NCBI RefSeq assembly: GCF_964204645.1
Contig: NC_134034.1
Location: 1,176,001 to 1,240,000 of the forward strand
Direction of reading: 5' to 3'
Origin: Tubulanus polymorphus
Lineage: Eukaryota > Nemertea > Palaeonemertea > Tubulaniformes > Tubulanidae
DNA length: 64,000 nt
The translations under genes were made by a program, and so were the position numbers. The notes below the pieces were generated by a model, which was not told where the DNA came from, did not search any database, and worked only from the letters and a program-made list of their open reading frames with translations. Below, in pieces: positions 46,480-57,800 of this stretch; the first letter of the stretch is position 1, and the number at the start of each line of letters is the position of its first letter.

Positions 46480-49400
46480 TCAATCAGTAATCGTTGTGGG
46501 TGTCTTCTTCCGACGATTATTTCCGAGATGTAGTTTGGCTGAAACAAAGTAAAGAAAGCAAAACATTTCAGACAGATCTATCATAATTTACATGTCATTT
46601 CAAATAACAAGCAACAATGTTTTTCACAAAGCAAAATTCATTGACGTCAATTGCCGATTTAAACCCCAATAATCAATTGCAGTAGTAGGACTAGTTTATC
46701 ACTGTTTAAGACTAGTAAAGATAAAAGATCAGCCATGTGGACCGGTAAATAGATTTTGATGATAGTCACTTATTAAATGATATTCATATGAGGCCTGAAA
46801 TCTACATATACCGGTAATAAACATTGCTGGGTTCAGTTCTGGCCTTTTCTGTGCACCGTTCCAGTTTGTAGATTTTGGACGAGTAGTTGATCTCAAGCTG
46901 GGCTTTTTCTGATAGTTGAAACTTAGCTGCAATCATAAAAAGATGATGTCCTGTTATCACAAACCATTACATTTAGAATAATTTGAAATAATTCCACATA
47001 TATCAAGTTACCTTTCATGATTGCTGGGTTCGTTATCGGAGATGATCATCTAAGTTGGTTGACCTTTAGTTATACATTTCTATAATACATTTCTTTGGTA
47101 TTTTTTTTATGTAGTCCGAAAGTTTACAATAAGATAATTTCGTCTAAGTTATACATTTCTTTGGTATTTTTTTTTTCATGTAGTCCGAAAGTTTACAATA
47201 AGATAATTTTGTCTAAGTTATACATTTCTTTTATATTTTTTTCATGTAGTCCGAAAGTTTACAATAAGATAATTTCGTCTAAGTTATACATTTCTTTGGT
47301 ATTTTTTTTTTCATGTAGTCCGAAAGTTTACAATAAGATAATTTCGTCTAAGTTATACATTTCTTTGGTATTTTTTTTTTCATGTAGTCCGAAAGTTTAC
47401 AATAAGATAATTTCGTCTAAGTTATACATTTCTTAGGTATTTTTTTTTCATGTAGTCCGAAAGTTTACAATACGATAATTTCGTCTAAGTTATACATTTC
47501 TTTGGTATTTTTTTTTCATGTAGTCCAAAAGTTAATAATGAGATAATTTCGTCTAAGTTATACAATTCACATATAAGATCAGCAATGTGGACCGGTAATT
47601 AGATTTTGATAATAGTCAATCATTAAAAAATATTTATATGAAATTCAACTCATATTGTAATTCATCTATATTCCAGATATCTAAGCAATGGTTGATTATT
47701 ATAGTTTAACAACATTTCTAACAAGACTAAAGCATCTATAATCATCTCCAGGAATACCAGAGTTATGCATAATCGATCTTATCAAATCGTTTTTGTACTG
47801 TTTTTCCCTTCTATCTTCAGAAATTCTTGATGTGTCTCTTTCTTGGGTGTTAAACACCCAGTGGCCAGTAGGCTTTTATTGAAACCCAGGCCCATCATAC
47901 GGTGTAAACCTGCTAGTAATATTGCCCTAAATACATTTCGATTGTCAGCTAAACCATATTCTGAACCGTATTATCAAATTAACTTCATCGTCAGTTAATA
48001 AACTGAAGAGATGTTTTCTACCCATAGATGTTGATATTTGGACCCAGTGAATGGTATTTTAATCCATTTCAGTAATTCTAAAACTATTGCTCCTAATATA
48101 TACAATGACTCGATAATGATGATAATACAACTGAAGAGCACACTGATCCTACACGCAACCTTGAATCATTCCCACACCTTGACAAATCCAGAATTCTGCA
48201 AAGCCTTAAAAGATTCAATAAATCCCTCGCACAAGACACACACCTTATTCTTTAGATATCAAATAATTACATTATACAGTTTTCTTATCAACCCCTACGG
48301 TTTAGGTTTGAGCACTTTTACCTTATATGAAGATGCTGAAATAATCTTCATCTTAGATACCTAATCAATCAATTAATTTCCTAGCTATAATCAAAACTGT
48401 TTATGACAATATTTCAACCAATATCAAATTATACAGTTGTCTATCAACCCCTATGGTTTGGATTTGAGCACTTTTACCTTATAGGAAAATGCTGAATTAA
48501 ACTTCATACCTAATCAATCAATTAATGTCCAAGCTATAATTAGAATTGTCTCTGACAATATTTTATACGGGGCTTGAAATTTCTTCACTAGAAGAATTTC
48601 CGATCCGGTACAAATTTAGATTGATCGCTATTTCAAACTGCTACTTTTGCATCACAGCTTTTGATAATGTTTGATGAATTCAGAATTCCCCAAAACCTAA
48701 CTGACTCAACTGATCCCAGACACATGTGGCCCAGTTAGACGCAGACGACATTGAGCGATACAGTCGTCTCATCCACTGCGCTATATTTTGAATAATTTTC
48801 ACTTTTATTCATTAAATTGAATTAATTTTAACTAATCTTCTAGATATCTAAGTGATCCATTAATTAGTAATCATACTAGCTATATCTTAATTGTCAGTTG
48901 AATAATATCAACATGGAGCCTGAAAATCTACATGAGTAGAATTTCAGATGTGGTGAATTCGTCCCTATTTCAATTCATCAGAATTTAAGATAAAAGTACA
49001 ATTCTAGTAGTAAATTAGAAACTCCCTTAAACGAATTGCTATATAACCTTTATTTCCCTTTTATAGTAGTACACTGTGTATAAGGACCGAAAGACCTTGT
49101 TATGACCGGACCTCCCAGGTGCGGTGCAAGACATGATGCTAGAAAATAGTTTGAAGGAGAGGGGTTAGTAAAAGAGAGCTATTAGCAAGAGGAATAAGAC
49201 CTAAGTTTAGGATATCCTGTCAGAATAAGGCTCTCCATCTGACATACACAGTGAAATTGAAAAATTCCCCCTCCAAATTCAGGAATGTATTTGTGCACAG
49301 ATTTGTTTTATCTCCCTTCGATCGGAAGTAAATCTGCGTGAAATGATTTTGGCAATATGTATCAAAACTAATACAGCTGTATGAAGACACTATAGGTTCA

Positions 49401-50419
49401 CTTAGATACCGATAAATAAATGCGCTCAGATACGCATGTATCAGCTACATTTTAAATGTCCATGGACCTGAATTAAATATAATTTGACATAAAATATTGA
49501 ATTTATCTTAATTGTAGATATCTAAGTAATAGGTTAATGAGTAATTCATCTTAGATTCTACGGTAATTGTCAGTTAAACAATATCTATTATGCGTCACTT
49601 GACACACAGTATGGCTTTTCGATATTATTTGAATCAGTTAGGTTTTGGTAAATTTTGGCAATATTGAAGAGCATGACCAGTCGCCATAAGTACGGCAGTT
49701 GGAGATGGAAATACTGATCAGTCAATGAGACTGATTCACATGTGCTCATACATATATCAGATATATTTAAATTTTCAGTTTAACGACATTTATATTATGG
49801 ACCAGTATTACATATTAATAGTTTTTGATCTTACATGAAATATTGAATTCATCTTAATTGTGGATATCTAAGCCATTCGTTAATGAGCAATTTGTCCTAG
49901 CTATATATATGATAATTGTCAGTTAAACAATAATCATAGCGCAAAACAAGGCACAGAGTGTGGCTTTCAAGAAATGATTTGAATCAATTAAAGCTTTGTT
50001 TTATTCTAGATTTGTCAAAGTGCTGAGACCTTATCACGGTTTCTAAAAGACCTGCAGTCCATAGTTTTCCCCATATAAATATATATTACACCAGATCTCG
50101 ATAGAGCCCTAGACACTATTTTATACATCTTTCCGCGGAGAAGTTCATTAATGCAATGGGTAAAGCAGCAAAATATACACTGTAAAGTGCCTGAATGCTT
50201 ATAAATGTATCAATATATTATTTTATATAAATAGTCCGAAAATTTATTGTAGTTTTTCTCGGTTATATGTTGATACCTTCATCCTCCAAGTTGTTTGTCC
50301 CGCGTGTTGACTAGGTAACGATGTTGTTGGAACGTCCAAGGGTGCCATCGGACTCAGTCCCGGAGTCGGATTCTGGATGTTGGTATCACCAGACTTCCCA
50401 CCATCGGAATTTGTTCTGA
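46480..50419 (-). CDS. Orphan three-exon gene candidate, C-terminal part
   Basis: Three minus-strand segments with good splice signals join in one frame to a stop: 50277-50419 (acceptor after a long pyrimidine tract ending TTTCACTAG; donor AAG/GTATCA), 46812-46926 (acceptor ATTGCAG; donor CCG/GTATAT), and 46480-46538 (acceptor TTTGTTTCAG; stop TGA at 46480-46482). The join gives about 104 residues including RTNSDGGKSGDTNIQNPTPG, a Pro/Ser/Thr-rich stretch, then FNYQKKPSLRSTTRPKSTNW and the basic tail AKLHLGNNRRKKTPTTITD. No domain is recognised; it looks disordered and basic. Other frames of the first segment are closed, so phase matching across two introns is informative. An alternative acceptor four bases downstream (exon start 50415) exists. 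No N-terminal exon is assigned. Confidence 0.38.
47085..47575. repeat. 69-bp tandem array, 7 copies
   Basis: Unit CATGTAGTCCGAAAGTTTAC, AATAAGATAATTTCGTCTAA, GTTATACATTTCTTTGGTAT then a T-run of variable length. The plus-strand open frame of 113 codons is a product of the 69-bp (23-codon) period. Confidence 0.93.
47576..50276. other. AT-rich sequence, likely a 3.3-kb intron of the orphan minus-strand gene
   Basis: No exon seen. It contains a 155-bp tandem duplication at about 48256-48560 (shared GAGCACTTTTACCTTATA and CCTAATCAATCAATTAAT) and three or four diverged copies of a longer unit (about 48840, 49510, 49855) marked by AGATATCTAAGT and TAATTGTCAGTTAAACAAT. Confidence 0.55.
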
Positions 50420-51190
50420 CTAGTGAAATGACAAGAGGAAGAGAGCATATTATATATTAAGTCAAAATGTTTGTCAGACAGAGCCTGACCACTGTGGTTT
50501 GAGAAAGCTTTTATTATCTCATAACCATCCCTATCATAAGTAGTATTAACTATTATTATGCCACAAATTTATGCCAGCTCCATTCGTGTCTGAGTACAAG
50601 TACAACCAAACCATGTACCTCTTACCCACACAATAAGCCAGGTTTTTTTTTTGAACGGAATGTCTGAGCTTTTTTGCCTAAGAGCTAGTAAGAAATCAAC
50701 ACCAACAGGCTTTTTTTCTGAGAATCAAACACCTGTATTTTGGAATTAGTAAAAATTAATCCCTGATATACGACTATTGCCCCAAGTGGGCTAAATAAAA
50801 TCAAGCTGAAATTAAAAAGTACATAATCATTAATTAACAAGATGATGAGATGAGGGAAAAGATGAATGGCCAGGATGAGGGGTCTGAATTAGAAATCGAA
50901 GCTACAGAGTTAACGATGAATTTGAAGTACACAAAAGATGTTCGAGATTACAGAGTTCACGAATACAATATTGACGTTATCATCCGCTGCGACAAGAAAA
51001 ATTGGGAAAGATTTTGATGGAAGGGGAAAGAACCTTGGATGAAAAATCAAATTTCCAGAGTTTCACGGCTTAATTCGAAGTACAACCATATAGACGCTGG
51101 TAATACATAGTTTTAACGGCTTTACATCATATTTGATCTAACCTGAGAGAAAGAAGTCAGCACAGAACTTCTGGCTGATAACAGCAAAGT

Positions 51191-51812
51191 CCGGTTCTCA
51201 GGGTTCCAACTGGCAGCGGCAGAGTCGGAGTTCTCTAACGTGGCCTCGTCCCAGCTAGTGGCGGGGTGCTGACAACACGGGTGTTACCACGGAGGACCCG
51301 CAATCAGAGTAAGATGGGAAGCGACAAACAACTTCGGCTTCAGGGGATATCCGATCTTCAAGCATCAACACCAAAAGACAACCGGCACCCAGAAGAGAGA
51401 GAAAAACTGGGTGAACGGGGAGCCCAATCAGCAAGATGCCAATGGGTAGCCTTAGGCGAAGAAACCAGCCGATTCAGACTAGAATGGACCAAACTGGGGA
51501 CCCAATTGAGAATTGAGCACACCACCTAAGACAACCGGCACCCAGATGACAGAGAAAAACTGGGTGAACGGGGAGCCCAATCGGCAAGATGCCAATGGGT
51601 AGCCTTAGGCGATGAACCAGCCGATTCAGACTAGAATGGACCAACTGGGGACCTAAAGATCCAACAGCCCCCTCAGTCGAAGATTGCTACCGCCCCCATC
51701 TTATTCTGATCGCAGGTACCCCGTAGTAACATCCGCATCACCAGCACTCCGCCACTAGCTGGATCGAGGCCACATTAGAGAACTCCGACTCCGCCGCTGC
51801 CAGTTGAAACCC
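51191..51812. mobile_element. 620-bp foldback element with internal 118-bp duplication
   Basis: Outer arms of about 115-120 bp are inverted copies: CTCAGGGTTCCAACTGGCAG and ACTCTGCCGC-type sequence at the left match CTGCCAGTTGAAACCCTGAG at the right, through to AGAGTAAGATGGG / CCCATCTTATTCT. Between the arms a unit starting ACAACCGGCACCCAGA and containing GTGAACGGGGAGCCCAATC and ATGCCAATGGGTAGCCTTAG is present twice in tandem (about 51375 and 51532). No transposase is encoded, so it is a non-autonomous DNA transposon or foldback element. Confidence 0.82.
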
Positions 51813-52155
51813 TGAGATTGAGAGGGCGGGGGTGGGGGTGAGGGACGAATGAAATGAAAGAAAAAAAAATGAAAAAACAAAAATAATATAGAAAAATAAC
51901 GAAAAAAATAAGATATAAAATATACCACACATTCATACGACACATATAAACTCCATTCACTCCTCTTGCACACACCGGGCACACGACTCCGTCCACTCCG
52001 CTTGCACACACCGCGCACACAACTCCATCCACCGCACACATAACTCCATCCACTGCCACCGGCGCCACGCCACCACTCCGAAAAACACCGCGCCACAAAA
52101 CCGCCAGGATCGCCAGGAAACACAGCAAAAGCTGAAGAGCTCGAGAAAACGCCAT
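51775..52155 (-). CDS. Open frame with signal-peptide-like start, possibly first exon of an unknown gene
   Basis: Minus-strand ATG at 52155 opens 126 codons. The start MAFSRALQLLLCFLAILAVL is a convincing signal peptide or anchor. It is followed by repeats of the type VDGVVCAVC / VDGVVCPVC coded by a 36-nt GGATGGAGT...-type minisatellite, then a hydrophobic, A/T-coded run and low-complexity sequence that enters the foldback element at 51191-51812. Only the first about 70 codons look coding. It could be the N-terminus of the orphan minus-strand gene downstream, but I see no strong GTRAGT donor. May be fortuitous. Confidence 0.2.
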   Translation of the reverse strand: MAFSRALQLLLCFLAILAVLWRGVFRSGGVAPVAVDGVMCAVDGVVCAVCASGVDGVVCPVCARGVNGVYMCRMNVWYILYLIFFVIFLYYFCFFIFFSFISFVPHPHPRPLNLRVSTGSGGVGVL

Positions 52156-54855
52156 CTGATCGTGTCAAAGACTAGCACTCGATTGAACGATTGTGGAGAA
52201 ATTCCGCAGTCTACAGTATCAAATGCAAACATAAATGTAGATATTTTATTGAACGAAATTGATTTTCAGTCCACGTCAGTTGAAAACCCGTTTTGATCGA
52301 TGTTTTAATGTTTATTTTAAATAAAAATTAGATTTACGACCTAGGGCTATTGACTAATATCTAATTGTGAGGGTTAGATAATAGGATCGCGGATGAATTT
52401 ACTGCTCGCATGCCACAGCTCCGTCAAATCTCAATCGTCTAGTGCTGCCCCTAAATACTGTGGCGAACACATAAACTAATCGATTAATATACTCTACTCG
52501 TATTTGTACATAAGGCCTACAGTTTACTTATCTTGCTTAATTTACGCCGTTCATGTCTTGTGCCGGTATCCTAAGACTAAGGATCATATTGGATCCATTT
52601 TCAGCGGTAGAGCTAGATAATTAAATGATAATTATCCGAACAGTAGATTGTTCTATTTTTTAAAACTTCCTCCACGTCAAAGTTAATAGTTAAAAATTCA
52701 CAATACAAATTATGTTCAAATCCAGATTCCACAAACAACAACTCGTTGGCCCACTGAAAGATAGCAGTGATACAATCATCGGGTATAAATGTTAGAAAGA
52801 ATTAGGTCTCAGGGCCTTAATTGTACGTCACCGGTAATGGAAAAAGTAAGGCAGCAGGAAGGTAGGCCTACCCTAGTCAGTAACCTGACTGTGGTTTAGT
52901 TTCACGATCGGATATTTTCACAAACCACATGAGCCCATCCGACTATAAAAAAGCTTACCACCAACGAGTAGGTAACTAACTAGGCCTACCCATGTAGGCT
53001 TAAATTATCCAACTACAAAAGCCTTGACGAGAAAAGAACGAATTAGCAACATAAACAAAATCGAAAAGGAAAATATCGAAAGTGCATGATATCAAATTAA
53101 CTTAATTATGGCTGCTCAAATATAACCACCACTAAAACCGATGCCTGAGAGGGACTTGAAGCTCACACCACGAGGACAGATCTAGGCAAATATCCGAATT
53201 TCAATTGCTAGACTTTAGGGTATGGTCGAATGAGAGAGTAACATCTCAGGGAATGTCTAGAAGTTCAAATGACACTGCGCGTAGATTGTTCACGTCAGGA
53301 GTCATCAAACTCAAACAGTCCCATAAAAATGAGCACCTGAAGTCTACATCAGGGGCCATTTTATCAGAATCTTGGGAAGAAATCCGTTGAAGAAGCGATG
53401 GATAAAGGCAAATAGATCTGATTAGAAAAAAAAAACATGTTTTGAATATTAGTTTCCATTATATTGAAAGTATTCCTAGTTACAAAATTTCTCATTAAAA
53501 AACCAAAACCGACCCTGAAAGATTTCATTCTGCAAGGTTGGTCGCAATTTAGGTGGTAAATTATTAGAGATTTGAATGTGGAAGATATGAATCACATTAT
53601 GAATCACATCACGCCGTATGTCGTAATACATTGACGCGATTGTGTGTTCAGATTTCACATGGTCACAGTCGAATGATCGTGGGTGGGTACTGAGGGAATT
53701 TACTATACGCCAGGTCAATTGAGTCTATTCACGCTCGTAACACAAACTAAGTCCCGTTCTAATATACACGTACGGTAAGCCCTATGTTTTTGGGCCCTGG
53801 TTGTTAATTATTAAGATTTTTGATGACGCGGTCTTTCGTCTTAGACTGTTGTTTGGTCATTGTTCGGAAGGTTGACCAAATTTCATCTGGGTTTGCATGC
53901 AGACGTTTCGAATTTGTCTACCCAGGCTTTCTTAGCGTTTTGAATGCTTAATTGGGCCTCAGCAGAAGGCAAGGAGATTGTCGATGGAGTTTCTTTGTTT
54001 TTGTATCTCTCGCTGCATAAAGTAAAGATAGCTCTCTTGTACGTATCCTGGTTAGCCCAGCATGGATGTTTCAGTCTGTATTTTTATACATAGTAAAACC
54101 TTTTGTGTCAGGTCCCTTTCGTATTCCAATTTTGATTCGGCCGTGCGAATGATATCAACATCTCTGAAAAACCGCTGTTAAATGGATTTATGAGTTTATC
54201 ATGGACGTTAGAGTCTGAATACCTGTCCTTGTTACCGGTTCTCTTAAACGGTTTTTTGTTTGTGGAACGACGGCTAGGTACTAATGAGACTACCATGGAC
54301 GGAACAAACAAAATGCACACATAAGACACTGAGATGAACAAACAAATAGTAGCATTAGTATGTAGATGTGACTTGCTAGTTATAAAGATTTTTCTGGTGG
54401 TAATGAAAATCATCTGGTCAGTCATTGGAATATCAGTGGAGGAACATTGAAATCGCACCCTGTTTTAGTTTAGATTGTAGGATAGTGTCAACGAGGACAA
54501 TTCATACTCAGGCCCTACAATATAACCTATATAGAAACTTGAAATAACACTTGAAAACATCCAATTATCATTTTCGCAAGGAAAGACTTTGCAAAATGAT
54601 TTACTAAAATTGTAGAATGATGGAATTAAGATTGCGTGCGTCCTTTAACGGACTTGAGCTCTGACTGGCCACCGTGTCGTGCTGCCATCTGTACTCGTTT
54701 CAGATAAATCTACACTTCGCGTTAGAAATATAGATTTGTGGAGCCGAAATTTTGACTTCCGGCAGTTAAGAAATTGCGTAAATAAAAAGATAAACGACAA
54801 ATGTGCAATTAACCAGGCCGTAATTATCGAGTTAATCAGCCTGATTAATTTTCAG
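52156..54855. other. Intergenic region upstream of UBR3
   Basis: No gene supported. Plus and minus ORFs at 53205-53718 and 54108-54458 have no splice, domain or composition support. UBR3's promoter and first non-coding exon should lie towards the right end, since a splice acceptor (54849-54855) precedes the UBR3 start codon by six bases. Confidence 0.55.
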
Positions 54856-54861
54856 TAATTA

Positions 54862-57800
54862 ATGATGGCTGGCGGGCAGCACGACCATGCCGCTAATGCG
54901 CTAATGAAGCGAGGCAAGCGACCGCTGGCCGTTTACATGAAAGCTCAATGTTTGAGAATCGTCGGAAAAAACAACTGTCAACAGCTTCACGATTTACTGG
55001 ATCACCTGCTCGACCCTAGAGAACCCTTCGATTACGAGCGTATCGACTGGTGTCGTTGGTTGATTGCAGGGGGCGCCACGTTCGACGATTTTGCTAAAAC
55101 TGGTGAGTCTCAGTCAAGTCGCTGACACAATTCATGTCCAAAAATTTTTATTGCACCTCTACTACAAGGCATGGGCATGGGTCTGGTTTTTGAGTGGGTT
55201 TAAATTAAAACTTACCCAACCCTCCTTAGAAGGATAGAGAAAATAGATTCCCTTCCACAGACGAAAGTCTCGTAGCGTCCTGCTAGGCCTATTTGATTCC
55301 ATAGTTTGAAATATAAATCATCTAATTTATGGTTTTCTACGGGTGGCGCCACTTACTGGAAGCCAGGAAAAGTTGTAAAAAAGCTACTTTAGTGGGGAAA
55401 ATTAGTTTAGATTTGTTTAGATTTAGAATATGCGTAGAGTCAAACTGTTTCTATCTGTAAATAGTATTGTTTCTATCTATATATTTGACGTGTGTTAATT
55501 GATTGGATTCTTACCAGATCAAGTCAGGAAAAGTAACGCGCATGTTAGGGAATAAATAGTCAGGGTATTTTCTTAGAAATAGTTGAGGAAATTAGTCGGG
55601 ATTGCTTTCGATCGCTCGTAAAATCTAAACTGTTTCCGTTTATGTTTTACGTTTTATCTGTTTATGATTTAGTGCGTATGTACGATAACGCTGTAACGTG
55701 CGGTCTCGTTTGGACGGCTAATTTCGTCGCGTATCGCTGTCGAACGTGCGGCATCTCGCCGTGTATGTCGCTGTGCGCCGAGTGTTTCCAGGCCAGCGAT
55801 CATCAGGGTCACGATTTCAACATGTTCCGCAGTCAGGCAGGGGGCGCTTGCGACTGCGGCGATGTCAGCGTCATGAACCCAGACGGGTGAGTGTTAATGA
55901 TTTTAAGCATTTCGGTTGTTTAACCCTTTCAGTGCATCACACCGCAGTGCGGTGTATGAATCGGTGATGGATTTTGCTAGTACACTGCGGTGTATTGATT
56001 TAATTAGTTTTTAGTTGTTATCTCTATATAAAGATGGCAGCACCTGTCAAACATAGTGAAATACTAGTAACTAACGATACACTGCACTGCGGTGTAGACG
56101 CACTATAGTGGTATTCCCGTTATTCAACACACTAGGGCAGAATTTTCCCAAATTTTCACATTTTTTCCAGCACTATAGGGTAGTCAGCACTGAAAGGGTT
56201 AAATAATCTATAGGCTTTGTCTTGATTTTAAATGCTAATTAAAGTAAAATCTTGTGTGAAGAATGTTCTTCAACTACAGACTAGTCTTCTGATTTAAAAC
56301 AACCCAACTCTGGGGCCAGTTGCACAGTCGTGACTTAAGTCCAAAAGTGGTCTTTTATCTTAAGACTGGTCTTAAGTTGTTAGATTGGCTATAGAACAAA
56401 GTTGGTCTTAAGTCTAAGCCATGACTATGGAACTGGGCCCTGGACTGGGGGTAGATGTAGTTCTTACTTCAGCCGACCGTGTTCCCAGTTTTGCAGGATA
56501 ATCGCTAAACTCAATTGCCAAATTTTTCATTCAGATTTTGTCCTCGCCACGGTCCGAACCGGACTAGTCAGCAGCATTCCGTTCCTCCGGACTTGCTCGT
56601 CATCGCGGAAGAAATGATGCCGCGGTTGCTATGGCGATTCATCCAGCATCTACGCGGAAATTCGAAACCCGGTAAGTTCCCTCCGTTATTCTGAAATATT
56701 CATGAGTAACACTAAAACTAGGCCGGCAGTTACGACTGTGGATAAGACCTGGCTCTAAATTTAAGCCCTGGTTTAGCTATTTTTGGTCTAGTTATTCTGT
56801 TGAGACTTAAGTTTAGACCAAGCTAAGCTTAATTTGATAGAGTGTTCACAAGAAAAACCCAGTTTCACTGTTGAGAGTAAACATTAGACCGGGCTAAGCT
56901 AATTTCAGTCCAGTTCCACTGTTAAGAGTAAAGATAAGTCCGGGCTAAGCTAATTTTAGTCCAGTTCCACTGTTAAGAGTAAAGATAAGTCCGGGCTAAG
57001 CTAATTTCAGTCCAGTTCCACTATTAAGAGTAAAGATAAGACCGGGCTAAGCTAATTTCAGTCCAGTTCCATTGTTAAGAGTAAAGATAAGTCCGGGCTA
57101 AGCTAATTTCGGTCCAGATCCACAGTTAAGAGTAAAGAAAAGTCCGGGCTAAGCTAATTTTGGTGCAGGTCCACAGTTGAGAGTTACGATAAGACCGGTC
57201 TAACTGATTGTTGATGATAATGTTTTTGATTACAGAGATGTTGGATACGTTCCTGGTTGCTATGGAAGATGCTGATCAGTATCTGACGTTTCTACACACT
57301 CTCAGTGATATGGGCGCCGCTATGCGACATGTTTTCACATCAGCCATGACCAACACGCAAGTTTACAAAAATTTCAACGAAAGTGAGTCATAGCCAAGAT
57401 GTCTGCCTTCATAAATCCCCCTATGACATCATCAACTCGTCAACTATTGATCTATAAATCACTTCTATAAAAAATGTCTGCCTCCATAAATCCCCCTATT
57501 GATCGAATCACTGAAAAAGGAAATATTAATCACTTTTAGGTAATTTGATGATGTCATAGGGGGATTTATTGTGGGGGTTTATTTTTGAGAAATTGTGAAA
57601 ACTTTATTATGAATGCGTCTGTGTTGTATGAGTAGGTCGTCGAGGGCAGACGTCTACCCACAATGCATCACCTAGTTCGTCAACGGCAGACGTTGATTTC
57701 GACGAAGAATTACAGATAAATTACGAGACGGCGATCGAATCGTTGAGGTTTCCTCCGATGCCCGAAGAATTACCCGGTAGATATTTCCCGGTTAAAGATT

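Noticed and set aside
47095-47436. 113-codon plus-strand ORF
   Set aside because: Generated by the 69-bp tandem array.
48038-48364. 108-codon plus-strand ORF
   Set aside because: AT-rich, overlaps a 155-bp duplication, no splice or domain support.
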